A stretch of DNA of 64,000 nucleotides from Gp1-AA133 sp963850425 (GCA_963850425.1 CAWKLF010000002.1:1-64000), one strand, 5' to 3'. Positions 1 to 10,024 are shown, numbered from the stretch's first letter. A program made the numbers and translations. The notes: generated from the letters alone by a model not told the origin.

Positions 1-1081
1 CTTTGCCTGTAACACATCATTACGTATTGCTAAACGATCGTCAGGCTTCCATTCACGCGTACCGGCTGCCGTAGGCGTGAAAGTCAGATCGAAGCTCGCG
101 CTCTGCGCGCCGCAAGGTTGAGAGGCAATGCCAGTCCGCTTATCGTCAAGCCCGAACCTGTCAGGTTGGCCTGAGAAATAGTCGCGCTCGTACCGCCGGA
201 ATTCGTCAAAGTTACCGTCTGCTTTTGTGAGCTTCCAACCGTCACGCTGCCATACGAAACACTGGCCGGCACGGCAGCCAGTTGTCCGGCTGCAGTGCCA
301 TCGCCGGAAACCGACAAGGCCACGCTGGTGGCCGAAGTCTTTTGGTGCTCGCAGGATTCGTCGAGGAATTTGCCGTCAGGGAGCAGCTGCCGTTTACGGT
401 GATGCTCCCACTGACCGCCGTTTGCGTTTTAGGCGAAAAGGTAACCGTGAAAACCGCGCTTTGCCCAGGCGTTAGCGTAATGGGTAAGGAGAGTCCACTC
501 ACGGTGAAAGCCGCACTGCTCACCGAGTCTTGCGAAACCGTCACGTTACTGCCGCCCGGATTGGTGAGCGTGACAGATTTTGCCTGGCTTTGCCCGACAC
601 TCACGCTCCCGAAGGCCAGTGAACTCGGAGTCACTGTCAATTTGCCCGCCGCCACCGCTTTGCCCTTGACGGATACGTCGATTTCCGCGGCAGAGGAGGC
701 ATTGCTTCGAATGGCAACTTTTCCATTCGGCTGACCTACAGCTTGAGGACTAAATGCAATCGTCAGAATGGCACTCTGTCCCGGCTGCAACGCGAGCGGG
801 GTCGCTGGACTTAGGACCTGAAACGCAGAATCCGAGGACGCAAGACTGGAGATCGTTACAACGGCTGAAAAAAATCATTGGTAAGCGAATCGTTCAGTTG
901 CGTCCTTGCCGCCTACCACTCCGTCGCCAAAATCCAAAGCCATGCTAGCAACGGATAACGAACCGCCGCCTGTGGTGGAAGCTCCGCTACCGGAAACCGG
1001 CAGGCAGCCCGGCATCACCGCCGAAATGAGAAACAGGAGAAAAAGACCTGCAAAACGACCCCGACGCGAGCAGCGACCCAT
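1..1081 (-). pseudogene. Choice-of-anchor D (HYDIN-like Ig repeat) lipoprotein, frameshifted, runs off window edge
   Basis: The reading starts at 1081 with an arginine-rich n-region, a hydrophobic stretch and the lipobox MPGC, so the product would be a lipoprotein. It then carries tandem Ig-like modules with the family signatures LAFGSVSVGQ, VTLTNPGGS and AVFTVTFSP. The frame changes at least four times: near 890, in a seven-base A run at 868-874, near 350 and near 105. After each change the expected continuation is found in another frame, for example FDLTFTPTAAG close to position 80. The gene is therefore broken here, by decay or by sequencing error. It lies outside the island, to the left of the attachment repeat. 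Such proteins are usually exported and of unknown role. Confidence 0.75.
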
Positions 1082-1907
1082 GGTGTCCCCTTCCAAGCCG
1101 CGACTCGCGTTCGCGCGGCGGGAGAAATTGGATTGGGCGCCCTGGCTGTCCTTTCGTTCATCGTGTCTTTTGGACAGTCTCAGAGCTACCGCATGCCGAT
1201 ATTAAGTCGCGTATTCCAAGCCCAACTAGATGCCAGAAGTTCAGTGCGATTCGCGTCAAAAGCGCAACGGGTTAGTTACCCATCCAAAAGTGATGCAATT
1301 CGCAACACCAGTATTGGCGCGGGGTTCAGTGACGTTAGAAATCTCACGCTCGCTCGCGATGCTTTGCACTTCCGTTTTGTTTGTTGTCAGAAAAAGCGCG
1401 GATATGTTTGGCAAGGTTTCAAGAATCTCGAAGGGCTTACAGATCGCAGAATTTCGCTAGCGAGACGTTTTGCACCCGTCTGCCTCATCCTCGCGTGGCC
1501 GCCTCTTCAACGAACTCTCTTAGATCAGGGTTATGCCGTAACGTACGTTGGCGCACTTATGCGGCACTCGTGACGTATGTTGGCGCACCTTCCGAGCCTC
1601 AATTCTTGATATCAGTACTGCGTGGAGCAGGGCCCTGAAGCGTCCCGCCTGCGCCAAGAACAGACGGAACGTCTGCCGGCCCTGCCCCTCCCCTTTGTGA
1701 GGTGGGCCAAAAGACCCGCCGGATCTCTGCGGCCCGATCAATCCACCCAAATGAAGAGCATCCTCGGCGTGGCCAGGGAGGAGCTGTGCCTCGCCGCGCC
1801 AGTTAGGCGGGCAAGATGAGACTGCCCGGCTTTAATTTTTAAGGTGGGAATGTCGCAAGAACTTTTAAAGATGAAAAGGGCAATGAGAGGCAGAACAGAA
1901 GAGAAGT
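1082..1907. other. Gene-free stretch left of the island
   Basis: No reading frame here resembles a known family. A 19-bp direct repeat with two mismatches occurs at 1538-1556 and 1570-1588 (core acgtacgttggcgcac), 32 bases apart. Paired subterminal repeats of this kind occur at the ends of some insertion sequences, but no transposase is attached. The stretch 1620-1830 is GC-rich with short palindromes only. Confidence 0.4.
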
Positions 1908-1958
1908 ATGGTGCGCCCTGAGAGATTCGAACTCCCGACCTTCTGGTTCGTAGCCAGA
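1908..1958. repeat. attL: 51-bp tRNA-Arg 3'-half direct repeat
   Basis: Identical over 51 bp to 41476-41526. On the minus strand it reads as the anticodon stem-loop, variable loop, T arm, 3' acceptor strand and CCA of tRNA-Arg. Homology stops abruptly at 1959, so there is no 5' half and it cannot be a functional tRNA. It is the displaced 3' fragment left by integration. Confidence 0.92.
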
Positions 1959-2016
1959 GGCGGAAAAAGCCAAGTCGTTGATCTGAAATCGCTTAATGCT
2001 CTCAGGGTGCCTTTTT

Positions 2017-2039
2017 GTTGTCCCCAAAGTTGTCCCCAA
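2017..2039. repeat. Possible integrase arm-type sites (two direct repeats)
   Basis: The 11-mer gttgtccccaa occurs at 2017-2027 and 2029-2039, just inside the left end. It occurs again at 41407-41417, just inside the right end within the integrase 3' coding region. Short repeats flanking both termini are the usual layout of arm-type integrase sites. The assignment is inferred. Confidence 0.4.
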
Positions 2040-2058
2040 GAATCGGAAACGGGACCCG

Positions 2059-2274
2059 ATGGCTTCCGACCGTGATGCCGACGTCGACTATGAGTTGCTG
2101 AAGCGCATGCTTCTGAGGCCGGCAGTGAGGATTCTCCGAATCGCCGACCTATATTTCCGCCAGGGGATGGGGGCTCGAGAAATCGCCACGCGCACAGGAA
2201 CGACTGAGGCAGCCGTTCGCAAAGTGGTCCAGCGAGTGAGGCGCAAATTGTCAGCGTTCTTGGTTACGCGATAG
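2059..2274 (+). CDS. Small sigma-70 region 4-like HTH protein
   Basis: A 71-residue protein with an acidic N-terminus (MASDRDADVD) and a C-terminal helix-turn-helix resembling sigma-70 region 4, with the segment GAREIATRTGTTEAAVRKV followed by basic residues. It is far too short for a sigma factor, since regions 2 and 3 are absent. It probably binds DNA, perhaps as a small regulator next to the packaging gene downstream. An in-frame upstream ATG at 1996 would begin inside the attachment region, so 2059 is preferred. It is the first gene inside the island, about 120 bases upstream of the terminase small subunit, as in phage and satellite packaging modules. Function is not established. Confidence 0.6.
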   Translation: MASDRDADVDYELLKRMLLRPAVRILRIADLYFRQGMGAREIATRTGTTEAAVRKVVQRVRRKLSAFLVTR

Positions 2275-2393
2275 ACGCCATTGACGCGATAAGCCCCCTC
2301 CCTTCGGGACGCTTTCGTCCCGGTTTGAAGTTTCCACGGACAACCGATGCTAGCGTGACTTGGTCGACTTGTGCACCAGGCGGGGGTGTCGGC

Positions 2394-2978
2394 ATGAAGA
2401 ACAGCAAACAGCCTACTGCAAGGGAAAAGCTCTTTATCCGCGAATACTGCCTCGACCTGAATGCGACAAGGGCTGCGATTGCTGCGGGATACAGCGAGAA
2501 GGGTGCAGCCCAGGCGGGCGCGCGCCTGTTAACAAATGTTAAGGTTTCGTCCGAAATTGCTAAGTTGACGCAGAAAACTTGCGCGAAGTTGGAGATTTCT
2601 GCAGAAAAAGTGCTACAGGAGTTGGCGAGATTAGCATTTTTGGATCCGCGCAAGTTCTACAACGAGAACGGCGGACTCAAGCACGTTCCCGAACTGGATG
2701 GTGATACGGCGGCCTGTATCGCTGGCATGGAACTGAAAGACGTATACGAGGGATATGGCGACGAAAGAAAAAAAGTTGGTATTTGTCGCAAGATCAAGTT
2801 CGCCGACAAAGGCGCAAACCTTGAGCGCTTAGGGCGTTACCTCAAGCTGTTCACTGACAAAGTGGTGCACACCGTAGAGGAGCATATCGATCTCTCTAAG
2901 CTCAGCGACGCCGATCTCTTCGAGCTCGAAAGGATTCTCGAAACAGCGGATTCCAACGCTGGCCGAGATAAGGAATGA
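2394..2978 (+). CDS. Phage-type terminase small subunit
   Basis: A 194-residue protein of the Terminase_2 type. The N-terminal helix-turn-helix segment runs TAREKLFIREYCLDLNATRA and is followed by AAGYSEKGAAQAGARLLTNVKV, the DNA-recognition domain of phage small terminases. The C-terminal half has LARLAFLDPRKFYNENG and ADKGANLERLGRYLKLF, also typical of the family. The small subunit recognises packaging sites on phage DNA and recruits the large-subunit motor. No large subunit, portal or capsid gene is present in the window. A lone small subunit is characteristic of phage satellites, which redirect a helper phage's packaging. The start at 2394 removes a 23-residue extension that looks non-coding. 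Confidence 0.85.
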   Translation: MKNSKQPTAREKLFIREYCLDLNATRAAIAAGYSEKGAAQAGARLLTNVKVSSEIAKLTQKTCAKLEISAEKVLQELARLAFLDPRKFYNENGGLKHVPELDGDTAACIAGMELKDVYEGYGDERKKVGICRKIKFADKGANLERLGRYLKLFTDKVVHTVEEHIDLSKLSDADLFELERILETADSNAGRDKE

Positions 2979-3099
2979 ACGCTGCCGCCGCTGGATACTC
3001 TGCGTCTTCGGCCAAGAATTGTGCGCAAGACTGGATCGATTTCAGTTTGTCCTCCCGTAAGCCACGTAACTCCTCACCCTGACTCGATGTTCGCGCAAG

Positions 3100-3352
3100 A
3101 GTCTTGTTCGCGGCCAGACCTCTTGACTCGAGGTACATGCGATAGCGGACTCCGACGATGCGGTTGAAGGCGAGGCGAGGCGAGGCGAGGCTCGGAGCAA
3201 TACCATGCAATGAATTGATCTATGGCGTACTCGTACACGCGGCGCGAGGCTGGCGAGCCGAGGCTGTTGAGCACTGCCAATTTGCAATGATCCAGATCCG
3301 GCAGGCGAAGCACTCGGCGACGGTAATTCGGCTTGATTCTGTGTTTGCCCAT
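3100..3352 (-). pseudogene. Tyrosine integrase N-terminal fragment (SAM-like core-binding domain)
   Basis: From an ATG at 3352 the minus strand encodes the N-terminal part of a phage-type integrase, with the signature LPDLDHCKLAVLNSLGSP, then YEYAIDQFIAWYCSEPRLA. The frame shifts inside a (cgagg)4 tract at 3171-3190, and the expected continuation FNRIVGVRYRMYLESRGLA appears in the next frame. Homology ends soon after, and the catalytic domain with its R-H-R-Y residues is absent. This is a relic of a second integrase, unrelated in position to the intact integrase at the right end of the island. It is probably non-functional. Confidence 0.75.
3171..3190. repeat. (cgagg)4 microsatellite that breaks the integrase frame
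   Basis: Four perfect tandem copies of cgagg. With only two copies the minus strand would read SEPRLAFNR continuously, the expected family sequence. Two extra copies (10 bp) cause the frameshift. Confidence 0.8.
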
Positions 3353-3505
3353 GACGACGGCCTCCCATGCCGCAGGATTGGAACTACGGCACAGACCGTC
3401 TCGGCGGTGCAAGCATGGCGCTAGGTTCGGGTTGGAGGGGTTTTGAGCGCTATCGCCTGGTTTCGTCAACTGTCCGCACCCATACATCGGGCAGGCCGCT
3501 GAGAC

Positions 3506-4771
3506 TCAGGGAAGTGGGGGTTCGTGCACCATCGTTGCTCCATCGGTGTGCGAAATCTCGGCTAGGAAGGAGTCAAGTGCTTCCGGTTGGCCTTTCAACT
3601 TTGCATTAAGAAAAGCTAGCATAGCTCGATAGGCGTGTTGGTTGCCAGTGAAGCCGGTTTCACGCGTCCGACCGTCATTATTGGCCGGAAGGGGGACCGA
3701 CAATTTCAATCCAATCGTTCCAAATTCTGTGAAGTCTCCGTGAAACATCTTGGTAAGGGTGACTAGGTAGCGATCTGACCGTGCCATTCGGTCCACTACG
3801 GTTGCGTCGAGCTTCGCGCCTTGAACTCCGTTGGCGCGGCGCATATCGAGCAGGGACGCATTCACGTGGCCGGATTGAAGCTGATTCAAGACCTTCATGA
3901 CTTCTTCCGTCCGGTGTGGCTCCGGGGCCATTCCGTATGAGCCATCCAACCCGACTACTGCTGTCACTTCCGCATTGCGTATGGCGAACTGAAGAGCTGC
4001 AACACCGCCTGCACTGTGACCAGCAATCGCGAGGTGCTGGGCATCGACATCAGAAAGGTCCCTCAAAGCCTTCAGAGCAAACTCCAAGTCATCAACGTGC
4101 ACTCCTGCTTCTCCGGCCGTAGTCTCGAGACTGGTTTCTTCCGCCGAAGGACCCAGCTGAGGCACTGTCGCAACGATGTAACCGTGACTGGCCAAGTATT
4201 CCCCGAGTTCGACATTTGCATCCGCCCGAGAGCCGAGACCTCCTGCGTAGAGCACAACGGGGAATCGGCCGGACGCTGGCCTAGCGTTGCGGATTGCGGC
4301 CACGGGAGTGGCGCAAAGAGTCGCAAAAATTTTGGTGCCATTAGGAGAGACTTCATTGAGGTCTTCCAGCCAACTCCTTCGGTCGTACTTCTCCAGTTCA
4401 TCGTTCAACTCACGAAAATCTTTGTCGCCCTCGTAATGGAAGTAATCGCCGTACCGCATAGCCTCGGCTCCCTTGGCAGGAACAGCCGGATACCACACGC
4501 TAATGCGAATAGGGCGCCCTTTGTCAGGGGCAGTTCGGTGCGAATGACTCTTCGGTGGCAGCCACTTCCGGGTCCGGTCATGCTTATAGAGAACCCTGAA
4601 GCCAACCGCGTACCGTCCCGGCTGTAGATCGCCCCAGAGCAGCGGAGGTATGCTGCGTTGTATTTCAGCCCTCAGACTGCACGTCAGGACAGTGCCCATG
4701 ACAGTCAGCGTTCCCAATACACGTAGCGCGTAGGCTCGGTGCCACTTCTGACCACTGTCTGCGCTAACCAC
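3506..4771 (-). CDS. Secreted alpha/beta hydrolase (dienelactone hydrolase/PAF-acetylhydrolase-like)
   Basis: A 421-residue protein starting at a GTG preceded by GGAGGAGG on the minus strand. Upstream in-frame ATGs exist but lie far from the hydrophobic signal segment VLGTLTVMGTVLTCS, so the GTG fits a signal peptide best. The core has the oxyanion-region segment FPVVLYAGGLGS, the nucleophile elbow GHSAGG (catalytic Ser), and a strand context LAIAGHSAGGVAALQFA. The last acid and His cannot be pinned down without alignment. The fold suggests an esterase or lipase-like enzyme acting outside the cytoplasm. The substrate is unknown. It lies between an integrase relic and an IS3 element, so it is probably accessory cargo. 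Confidence 0.75.
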   Translation of the reverse strand: MVSADSGQKWHRAYALRVLGTLTVMGTVLTCSLRAEIQRSIPPLLWGDLQPGRYAVGFRVLYKHDRTRKWLPPKSHSHRTAPDKGRPIRISVWYPAVPAKGAEAMRYGDYFHYEGDKDFRELNDELEKYDRRSWLEDLNEVSPNGTKIFATLCATPVAAIRNARPASGRFPVVLYAGGLGSRADANVELGEYLASHGYIVATVPQLGPSAEETSLETTAGEAGVHVDDLEFALKALRDLSDVDAQHLAIAGHSAGGVAALQFAIRNAEVTAVVGLDGSYGMAPEPHRTEEVMKVLNQLQSGHVNASLLDMRRANGVQGAKLDATVVDRMARSDRYLVTLTKMFHGDFTEFGTIGLKLSVPLPANNDGRTRETGFTGNQHAYRAMLAFLNAKLKGQPEALDSFLAEISHTDGATMVHEPPLP

Positions 4772-5054
4772 TGGGCTATCCCCTCCTCCAAAGACTATCC
4801 CTATGGTGCTTGCCCAAAACCATACATCTCCACACATGGAACGAGGAAATAGCAAGGACCTTGCAAGAAAGCAGTGGCGGGTTGTTGTCGTAATGAAGTG
4901 CCCCCGTTTGCTATACCAACCCGAATGTAAGTTCTCGGTTGATGATTTAGCGGGGATGAGGTCTGGAGCAGGGGATGGCGCTTGAATCCCCTGCTCCAGC
5001 AGCTCTGAACTAGCTTTCCTCATGCCCGTATCTCCGTTGCTGTCCGTGCAAACT

Positions 5055-5825
5055 CTAGGGTGGCAAGTAATTCAACGAACTGTGCGGACGCTGTTCGTTG
5101 TAGTCTTGCCGCCAAGCTTCGATCTTTCGCCGTGCGTCGCTGAGACTGGTGAACCAGTTCGCATTCAGACATTCATCGCGCAGCCGGCCGTTGAAGCTTT
5201 CGATGTAGGCATTCTGCGCGGGCTTGCCTGGCTGAATGAACTCTAACCGCACGCCACGTTGTTCGCTCCAAGCCGCCAGTGCCCGTCCGCGAAACTCCGG
5301 TCCGTTGTCCACAACAATCGCTTCTGGCAGCCCGCGCTCGCTCGCGATCCGGTCCAACACGCGCCGCACACGGAGTCCGCCCAGCGAGGTATCGACCTCG
5401 ATCACCGGACATTCCCGCGTGCAATCGTCCACGATGGTCAACATGCGAATCACCTTCCCGCCGCTTACGCAATCACTCACGAAATCCATCGACCAGCGTT
5501 CATTGGGCCTTGTGGCTGCCGGCCTGGCGACCACGCCATTCCAGCGGATCCGTCGCCGTTGCCGAATCCGCATCGCCAATCCTTCCTCGCGGTACAGCCG
5601 GTACACCCGCTTGTGATTGGCCGGCGTTCCTTCCCGCACCAGCATCGCCGTCAGCCGGCGATAACCAAACCGCATGCGCTGGACGGCCAGTTCTTTCAAC
5701 CGTGTTCGCACGGCGTTGTCTCGTTCCGCCTTTCGCCCTCGATAGCGATGCGTCGATCGTCCCAATCCCAGCAGCCTGCAGGCGTGCCGTTCGCTCATCT
5801 GGTACTCGACCTCGACATAGCTCAC
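5055..5825 (-). CDS. IS3 transposase orfB (DDE integrase core)
   Basis: Contains an HTH_21-like segment (ACRLLGLGRSTHRYRGRK) and the rve integrase core. The catalytic acids are visible in WSMDFVSD (first D), VVDNGPEF (second D) and the region around NAYIESFNGRLRDECLN (E). It ends with the family signature YNEQRPHSSLNYLPP. In this family orfB is normally made as an OrfAB fusion by -1 slippage. A run of six A at the orfA 3' end (AAAAAACTG near 5857) is a plausible slippery site. Cuts and joins DNA during IS transposition. Confidence 0.88.
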   Translation of the reverse strand: MSYVEVEYQMSERHACRLLGLGRSTHRYRGRKAERDNAVRTRLKELAVQRMRFGYRRLTAMLVREGTPANHKRVYRLYREEGLAMRIRQRRRIRWNGVVARPAATRPNERWSMDFVSDCVSGGKVIRMLTIVDDCTRECPVIEVDTSLGGLRVRRVLDRIASERGLPEAIVVDNGPEFRGRALAAWSEQRGVRLEFIQPGKPAQNAYIESFNGRLRDECLNANWFTSLSDARRKIEAWRQDYNEQRPHSSLNYLPP

Positions 5826-5848
5826 GGCTGCCCGAAGTCCCGCAGGCG

Positions 5849-6115
5849 CTACCAGTTTTTTGAGAGCACGTCTTTCAGCGCCCGGTTATCCAGCGTCAGA
5901 TCCGCCACCACATGCTTCAGCTTCCGGTTCTCATCTTCCAGTTGCTTCAGCTTCTTGGCTTCGCTGCTGTCCATCCCGCCGTACTTCGCCTTCCACCGGT
6001 AGTAAGTCTGCTCCGTGATCCCGTGCTGTCGACATAACTCCGCCGTCGTCAATCCTGCCTCGCCTTGCTTCAGGATCGCGATGATCTGCTCTTCGCTGTG
6101 CCGTGTGCCTTTCAT
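5849..6115 (-). CDS. IS3 transposase orfA (HTH, coiled-coil)
   Basis: An 88-residue protein with the HTH_Tnp_1 signature RHSEEQIIAILKQGEAG, LTTAELCRQHGITEQTYYRW and a leucine-zipper-like tail (KKLKQLEDENRKLKHVVADL). This matches the IS407/IS51-type orfA. It binds the IS ends and supplies the N-terminus of the OrfAB transposase. It is preceded by a short upstream region running to the right IS end. Confidence 0.88.
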   Translation of the reverse strand: MKGTRHSEEQIIAILKQGEAGLTTAELCRQHGITEQTYYRWKAKYGGMDSSEAKKLKQLEDENRKLKHVVADLTLDNRALKDVLSKNW

Positions 6116-6365
6116 TGCCAGTTCTCCTCTCGTGGCTTGGGAGAACTCACATGCTAGATGGTCCAGTTTTCGGGGGCTGGGTCAGTAACATCCCCATTTC
6201 GCCAATTGACCTCGTCCGTCCTTTGGCTAGCTGCGACATTCATCGGGCAAAGGGGGCACCCTTGATCGGATGATCGTGAATGTAACGCTCGTATGCCGCA
6301 CACCGACCATCTTCACCCGAATCCCACACCACCCGAACAGTGGGGCATAGGAGATAGGGTAGACG

Positions 6366-8016
6366 CTAAGGCGTGACCGTGAAAGTTGCGGTGCTGGTGG
6401 CGGTTCCTGCGGAACTGGAGACCTCATCTTTCCGGTTTTTGTTCCGGTAGGGACAGGTGGTGACTTGCACGTCGGAGTTCACCGTGAAGGCAGTGACGGC
6501 AACTCCGCCGAAGGTCACCTTGTTCGCGTGGGTGAGGCTGGTTCCGGTGATCTGAACGCCCGTGCCTACGGGACGACTAGACGGAGTGAAGCTGGTGATC
6601 TGGGGAAGCACGCGGAAGTTGCGCGGTGTTTTCAGGGTGGCGGTAGCCGTGGTGACGGTGATGGGACCGGTGGTCGCGCCGCTGGGCACGGTGGCGGTGA
6701 GGTAGCCGTCGGTCGAAACCGTGAAGCTTGCGGAAGCACTTCCGAAGAGGACGCTGCTGGCAGCGTTGAAGCCTTGACCGTAAATTCCAACGGAAGAGCC
6801 CATTCTCCCGCTCGACGTCTGCGCGAGGAGGGTGGCGTAGGGTGGCAAGCCGAGCAGACTGAAGAACTTCCGCATCCGGCGCTGGCCCCGCAACCGGTGC
6901 CGGTGCCGCCACCGGTGGCTTCACCATAGATAACCCCGTTGGTCGGCTGGGTGAGGGTGACGGGATCCAACCGGTCGTCGGGTCGAAGGTGTGCAGGACG
7001 AGGGTTCCGGCCGCGGTCATCTTGAAGAGGGTTCCGTAAGAGTTGCCGCCGTCTGGGGCGACGCCATAGAAGTTTCCGTCAGATCCCTGGACTAGAGCCG
7101 TATTGGGCGAGGAACCGTCGGCGCATCCGGCGACTGGAGAGAAATTGTGCAGGACGGTGAGGCTGCCGGTGGAGTTCATCTTGAAAATCAGACCGTGACC
7201 GTAAAGGCCGCCGAGGCGCGCGGAGCCGTAGAAGTTGCCGTTCTTGCCTTGAATCAAAGGGGCGTCGGGGCTGACGCCGTGGACGCTATCGAAGCTGAAC
7301 AGGGTGGTGAGCTTTCCGGCAGGCGTGATCTTAAAGATTGTGCCGAGATCGCCGTTGGCACCGCCGCCGTTAGTGGTCCCGTAGAAATTTCCGTCGGTAC
7401 CCTGGATAAGCTGCGATTGCGGGAAGCCGCCGTCGGAACCGGCGAAGGTATGCAGGATCGAGAACTTTCCGGCGGCCGTGATTTTGTAGATCACACCATG
7501 GTTGGCGCCGCCGGCCGCGGCAGTTCCGTAGAGGTTTCCGTCGGAGCCCTGGATGGGCGCAGCCAGAGGGCTGGCTCCATCGGCGCCGCCGGTAAAGTCG
7601 TAGAGCTCGGTAAGAGTGCCGGATTGCGTGATCTTGAAGATGGTCCCGACATTGGAGGCTCCGCCGGTGTAGGCGGCTCCATAGAAGCTGCCGTCGCTGG
7701 CGGGAGTGAGTCCGCTCGAGGGGAACGAGCCTTCGTTGTTGATGAAGGTCCCGCCAAAACCGTAAAGCAACGTAATCTGACCGCTGGGCGTCAGATTGAA
7801 AGCGGAGCCCATGTTGTAGTTTCCGCCATGGGCGGAGGTGGAGTAGAAGTTGCCGTCGCGGCCTTGCGCGATGGTGCCGGGCTGCACCGGAACGAGGGCA
7901 TCGCCGGGGACGCTGCCAAAGTTATAAAGGACCGAAAAGGTTCGGGCGTGCGTGGTCGTCGGGGAAAAAGCGATGAGGGCGACCAGGACGAGGGTGGCGA
8001 CTCGATACTTGGGCAT
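6366..8016 (-). pseudogene. TIGR03803 'GloVer' tandem-repeat protein with C-terminal IPT/TIG domain, frameshifted
   Basis: Starts at 8016 with a signal peptide (MPKYRVATLVLVALIAFSP, then TTTHA). At least eight roughly 40-residue repeats follow with the pattern QGxDGNFYGT-x-xGGxNxxGTIFKIT, the GloVer family. After about 6965 the frame shifts to VTLTQPTNGVIYGEATGG, then at about 6893 to an IPT/TIG region (VGIYGQGFNAASSVLFG, ITSFTPSSRPVGTGVQITG). A further local double shift lies near 6450, where a segment expected to read TVPTGTKTG is garbled and then restored. Four or more indels make it non-functional as sequenced. The intact product would be an exported beta-propeller-like protein of unknown role. 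Confidence 0.8.
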
Positions 8017-8351
8017 AAAGACCTCTAGGGCGACGGGCCGTGATGGATGAAGGGGTGTCGAGTGGTCCCGGCCGGGGGGTAGAGGGAGATGGATCGGGCC
8101 CGGCAATAAATCTTGTACTTGTCGAACTGAGTGTGTCAAGGGATTAAGGATCAGGAGTAGAGAACAGCGATTCCGGAACTGGGAAACAGCTTCAGGCCCT
8201 GGCTCAGGTTCGCGTATTATTAACTTGGAAGCGTACACCGCATCCCGTCCGGAGACCGGCCTTCTCATCCCATCTGTTATCGCCAGCAACTTATACCGGT
8301 TGAATAGTAGCCGGGTCGTGGCAAAATTGCCCTCGAATCGAGGAGGTCCCG
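8017..8351. other. Intergenic region with one arm of a dispersed inverted repeat
   Basis: Divergent promoter space between two broken secreted-protein genes. A segment at about 8222-8276 recurs in inverse orientation at about 23918-23970. Within it, 8239-8276 matches perfectly over 38 bp. No reading frame of note. Confidence 0.5.
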
Positions 8352-9558
8352 ATGGAGTCGAAGGGGACACGGATGGCCCTCGTTGCTGTTCTTGCTGCTG
8401 TTTTGCAGACGATTTCAGCTGAGCCGCAATCTCTGACTTCCCCGAACTCATCGAGCGTCCCGATGTTTGCCGGAGTCAAAGGCGATGGAACAAACGTAGG
8501 TTTCTCGTGGTGGGCGGTGAAAGGCGCGATTAGTTATGAATTGGTCAGAACTCTTCATCCGCACCAAAAGCCGGTCACGCTGGCTTCGCTACCGCGCACA
8601 ACACTCGGTTATCTGGACAAGAATGCAGGGACCGGACCACTTTACTACCAGCTCGTTGCACTTGGGCTCAGCGGGAGCCGCGTGGCGGGTGCTTGGTTCC
8701 AGTACGTTGCCCCGACTGTCGAGAGCACAAGCGGCGTGGGAGGGGACGTACTTGTGGTGTGGTCCGGCGTGCCCAAAGCACCCGGTGGTTCTGAGGTGTG
8801 GCGAGCGATCGATCCGAATCAACGCCCCTTGCGCGTTGGCGCTGTTTTCCCAAGATACTGTCAACTATCTCGACAAACACGCCGGCAATGGCCCCTTCTC
8901 CTACCAGGTTATAGCCATCGGGGGAACAACCCGAGCGGCCAGTTCATGGTTCGGGTTCAACACAGGATCCAATGCGATCACGAATGCCGGAGTTTTGGCG
9001 CGGTCCACGGCCACCGTCACGGTTGCCGGTAGCGCCGGGACACAGCTGACGGACCAGGCAAGTGCTATTGCGCTGCAATCGCGTTGGGGGCAGGCGTTGG
9101 ACCAAGGCAAAGCTGCTCAGGAGGCGCAATTGGCTGCGCAATTGGCTCAGGAACTGAGCAATGTAGGGATCAATCTCCAACCACAAGACGTCAATGATCT
9201 AGCAAATGCCATAACACGGGGAGGTCCAGCAGGTACGGCTATCGCCGAATACATTGTGATGGCGATTGCTGGAGATCAAGTTGACACTGCTGTAGCTGGA
9301 GCTCAAGCTCAACCTCAACAATTCAAAGGAAGCACTGCTTTTGGAGACCCCACCCAGCAACCAGACGCGGGAGGCACCACAGCTGTTGGAGACCTCGGCC
9401 AACAATCAAACCAGGGAGGCACCCTAGCTGGAAACACTACTCAGCTTTCTCAACAGCAGATAGCTGAGCTGATGACCCTACTATCGTCAGGACACAACTC
9501 AACACTCCAGATCTCTCAGATTCTCGTCAGCAAGCTTAAACAGCTGACAAAGAAATGA
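8352..9558 (+). pseudogene. Secreted protein with duplicated fibronectin-like module, frameshifted
   Basis: An ATG at 8352 follows a strong GAGGAGG site. A signal peptide (MALVAVLAAVLQTISA) is followed by two similar modules, each ending with the pattern YLDKxAGxGPxxYQxxAxG (first near residue 85, second after 8850). The frame shifts near 8845, at a ttttccc tract, between the two modules. Removing one base of that tract restores a continuous protein of about 400 residues. The C-terminal part is Ala/Gln-rich, with helices such as AAQEAQLAAQLAQELS and a low-complexity Gly/Gln segment. No enzyme motif is seen and the function is unknown. Confidence 0.65.
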
Positions 9559-9820
9559 CCCCGCAACTCTCGCTCCATGGGCGAAAGAATGTTTCCTCCA
9601 CTACCGTGGGGGTAGTTGTCGAAAAATCCCCATTTCACCAATACAGGAGATTCACGATGTAAGAACCGCGAATCGCCTGCCCCAACGAAGTCGTCTGATT
9701 ACTGCGGTAACCTTTTGATCTCCGCTATTTACTGCTCAACTGTAGGCATCAGGGTGCCGGATTGCTTGTACGCCAGATGCAGATTCCTAGTCGCGGTGAT
9801 TGTGCGCGGAGACTCCGTCA

Positions 9821-10024
9821 GTGAGCCAGAATGGCAGACATTGGCTCGACGTTTATAGAGCAGCGGTGATGGAGTTTGACCGGGACAAGCTGCCCGCGAG
9901 CATCGAGGTGGCTGAGCAAGCTATCCACCAACGCTTACGCGGATTGCCGATCGCAAACTCTAAAGAACACCGCGAACTGCGAGATGCACTCAACAGTCTC
10001 ACTGTTCTCAAGAGAATGTTGTAG
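9821..10024 (+). CDS. Small conserved helical protein
   Basis: A 67-residue protein from a GTG with GGAG about nine bases upstream. The pattern WLDVYRAAVMEFD, then LPASIEVAEQAIHQRL, and ALNSLTVLKRML is one I associate with short helical proteins encoded repeatedly in acidobacterial genomes. They have no assigned function. No signal peptide or membrane segment. It sits alone between repeats. Confidence 0.5.
   Translation: MSQNGRHWLDVYRAAVMEFDRDKLPASIEVAEQAIHQRLRGLPIANSKEHRELRDALNSLTVLKRML

Larger units (their letters stand above)
5040..6187 (-). mobile_element. IS3-family insertion sequence (two-ORF type)
   Basis: About 1.15 kb with the IS3 orfA/orfB pair on the minus strand. The right end has the GC-rich tract cagttttcgggggctgggtca, typical of IS3-family termini. 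The left end is less clear and no target duplication was identified, so the limits are approximate. Both transposase frames are open, so the element may be intact or only recently inactivated. Confidence 0.75.

Noticed and set aside
1908..1958. Second tRNA-Arg gene
   Set aside because: Only the 3' half is present and the sequence to the right does not form a D arm or 5' acceptor strand. It is an attachment-site duplicate.
5259..6002. Plus-strand 247-codon gene
   Set aside because: Antisense shadow of the IS3 transposase.
7147..8028. Plus-strand 293-codon gene
   Set aside because: It is antisense to the GloVer repeat protein, has Gly/Ala/Val-rich repeats that mirror the repeats on the other strand, and has no family resemblance.
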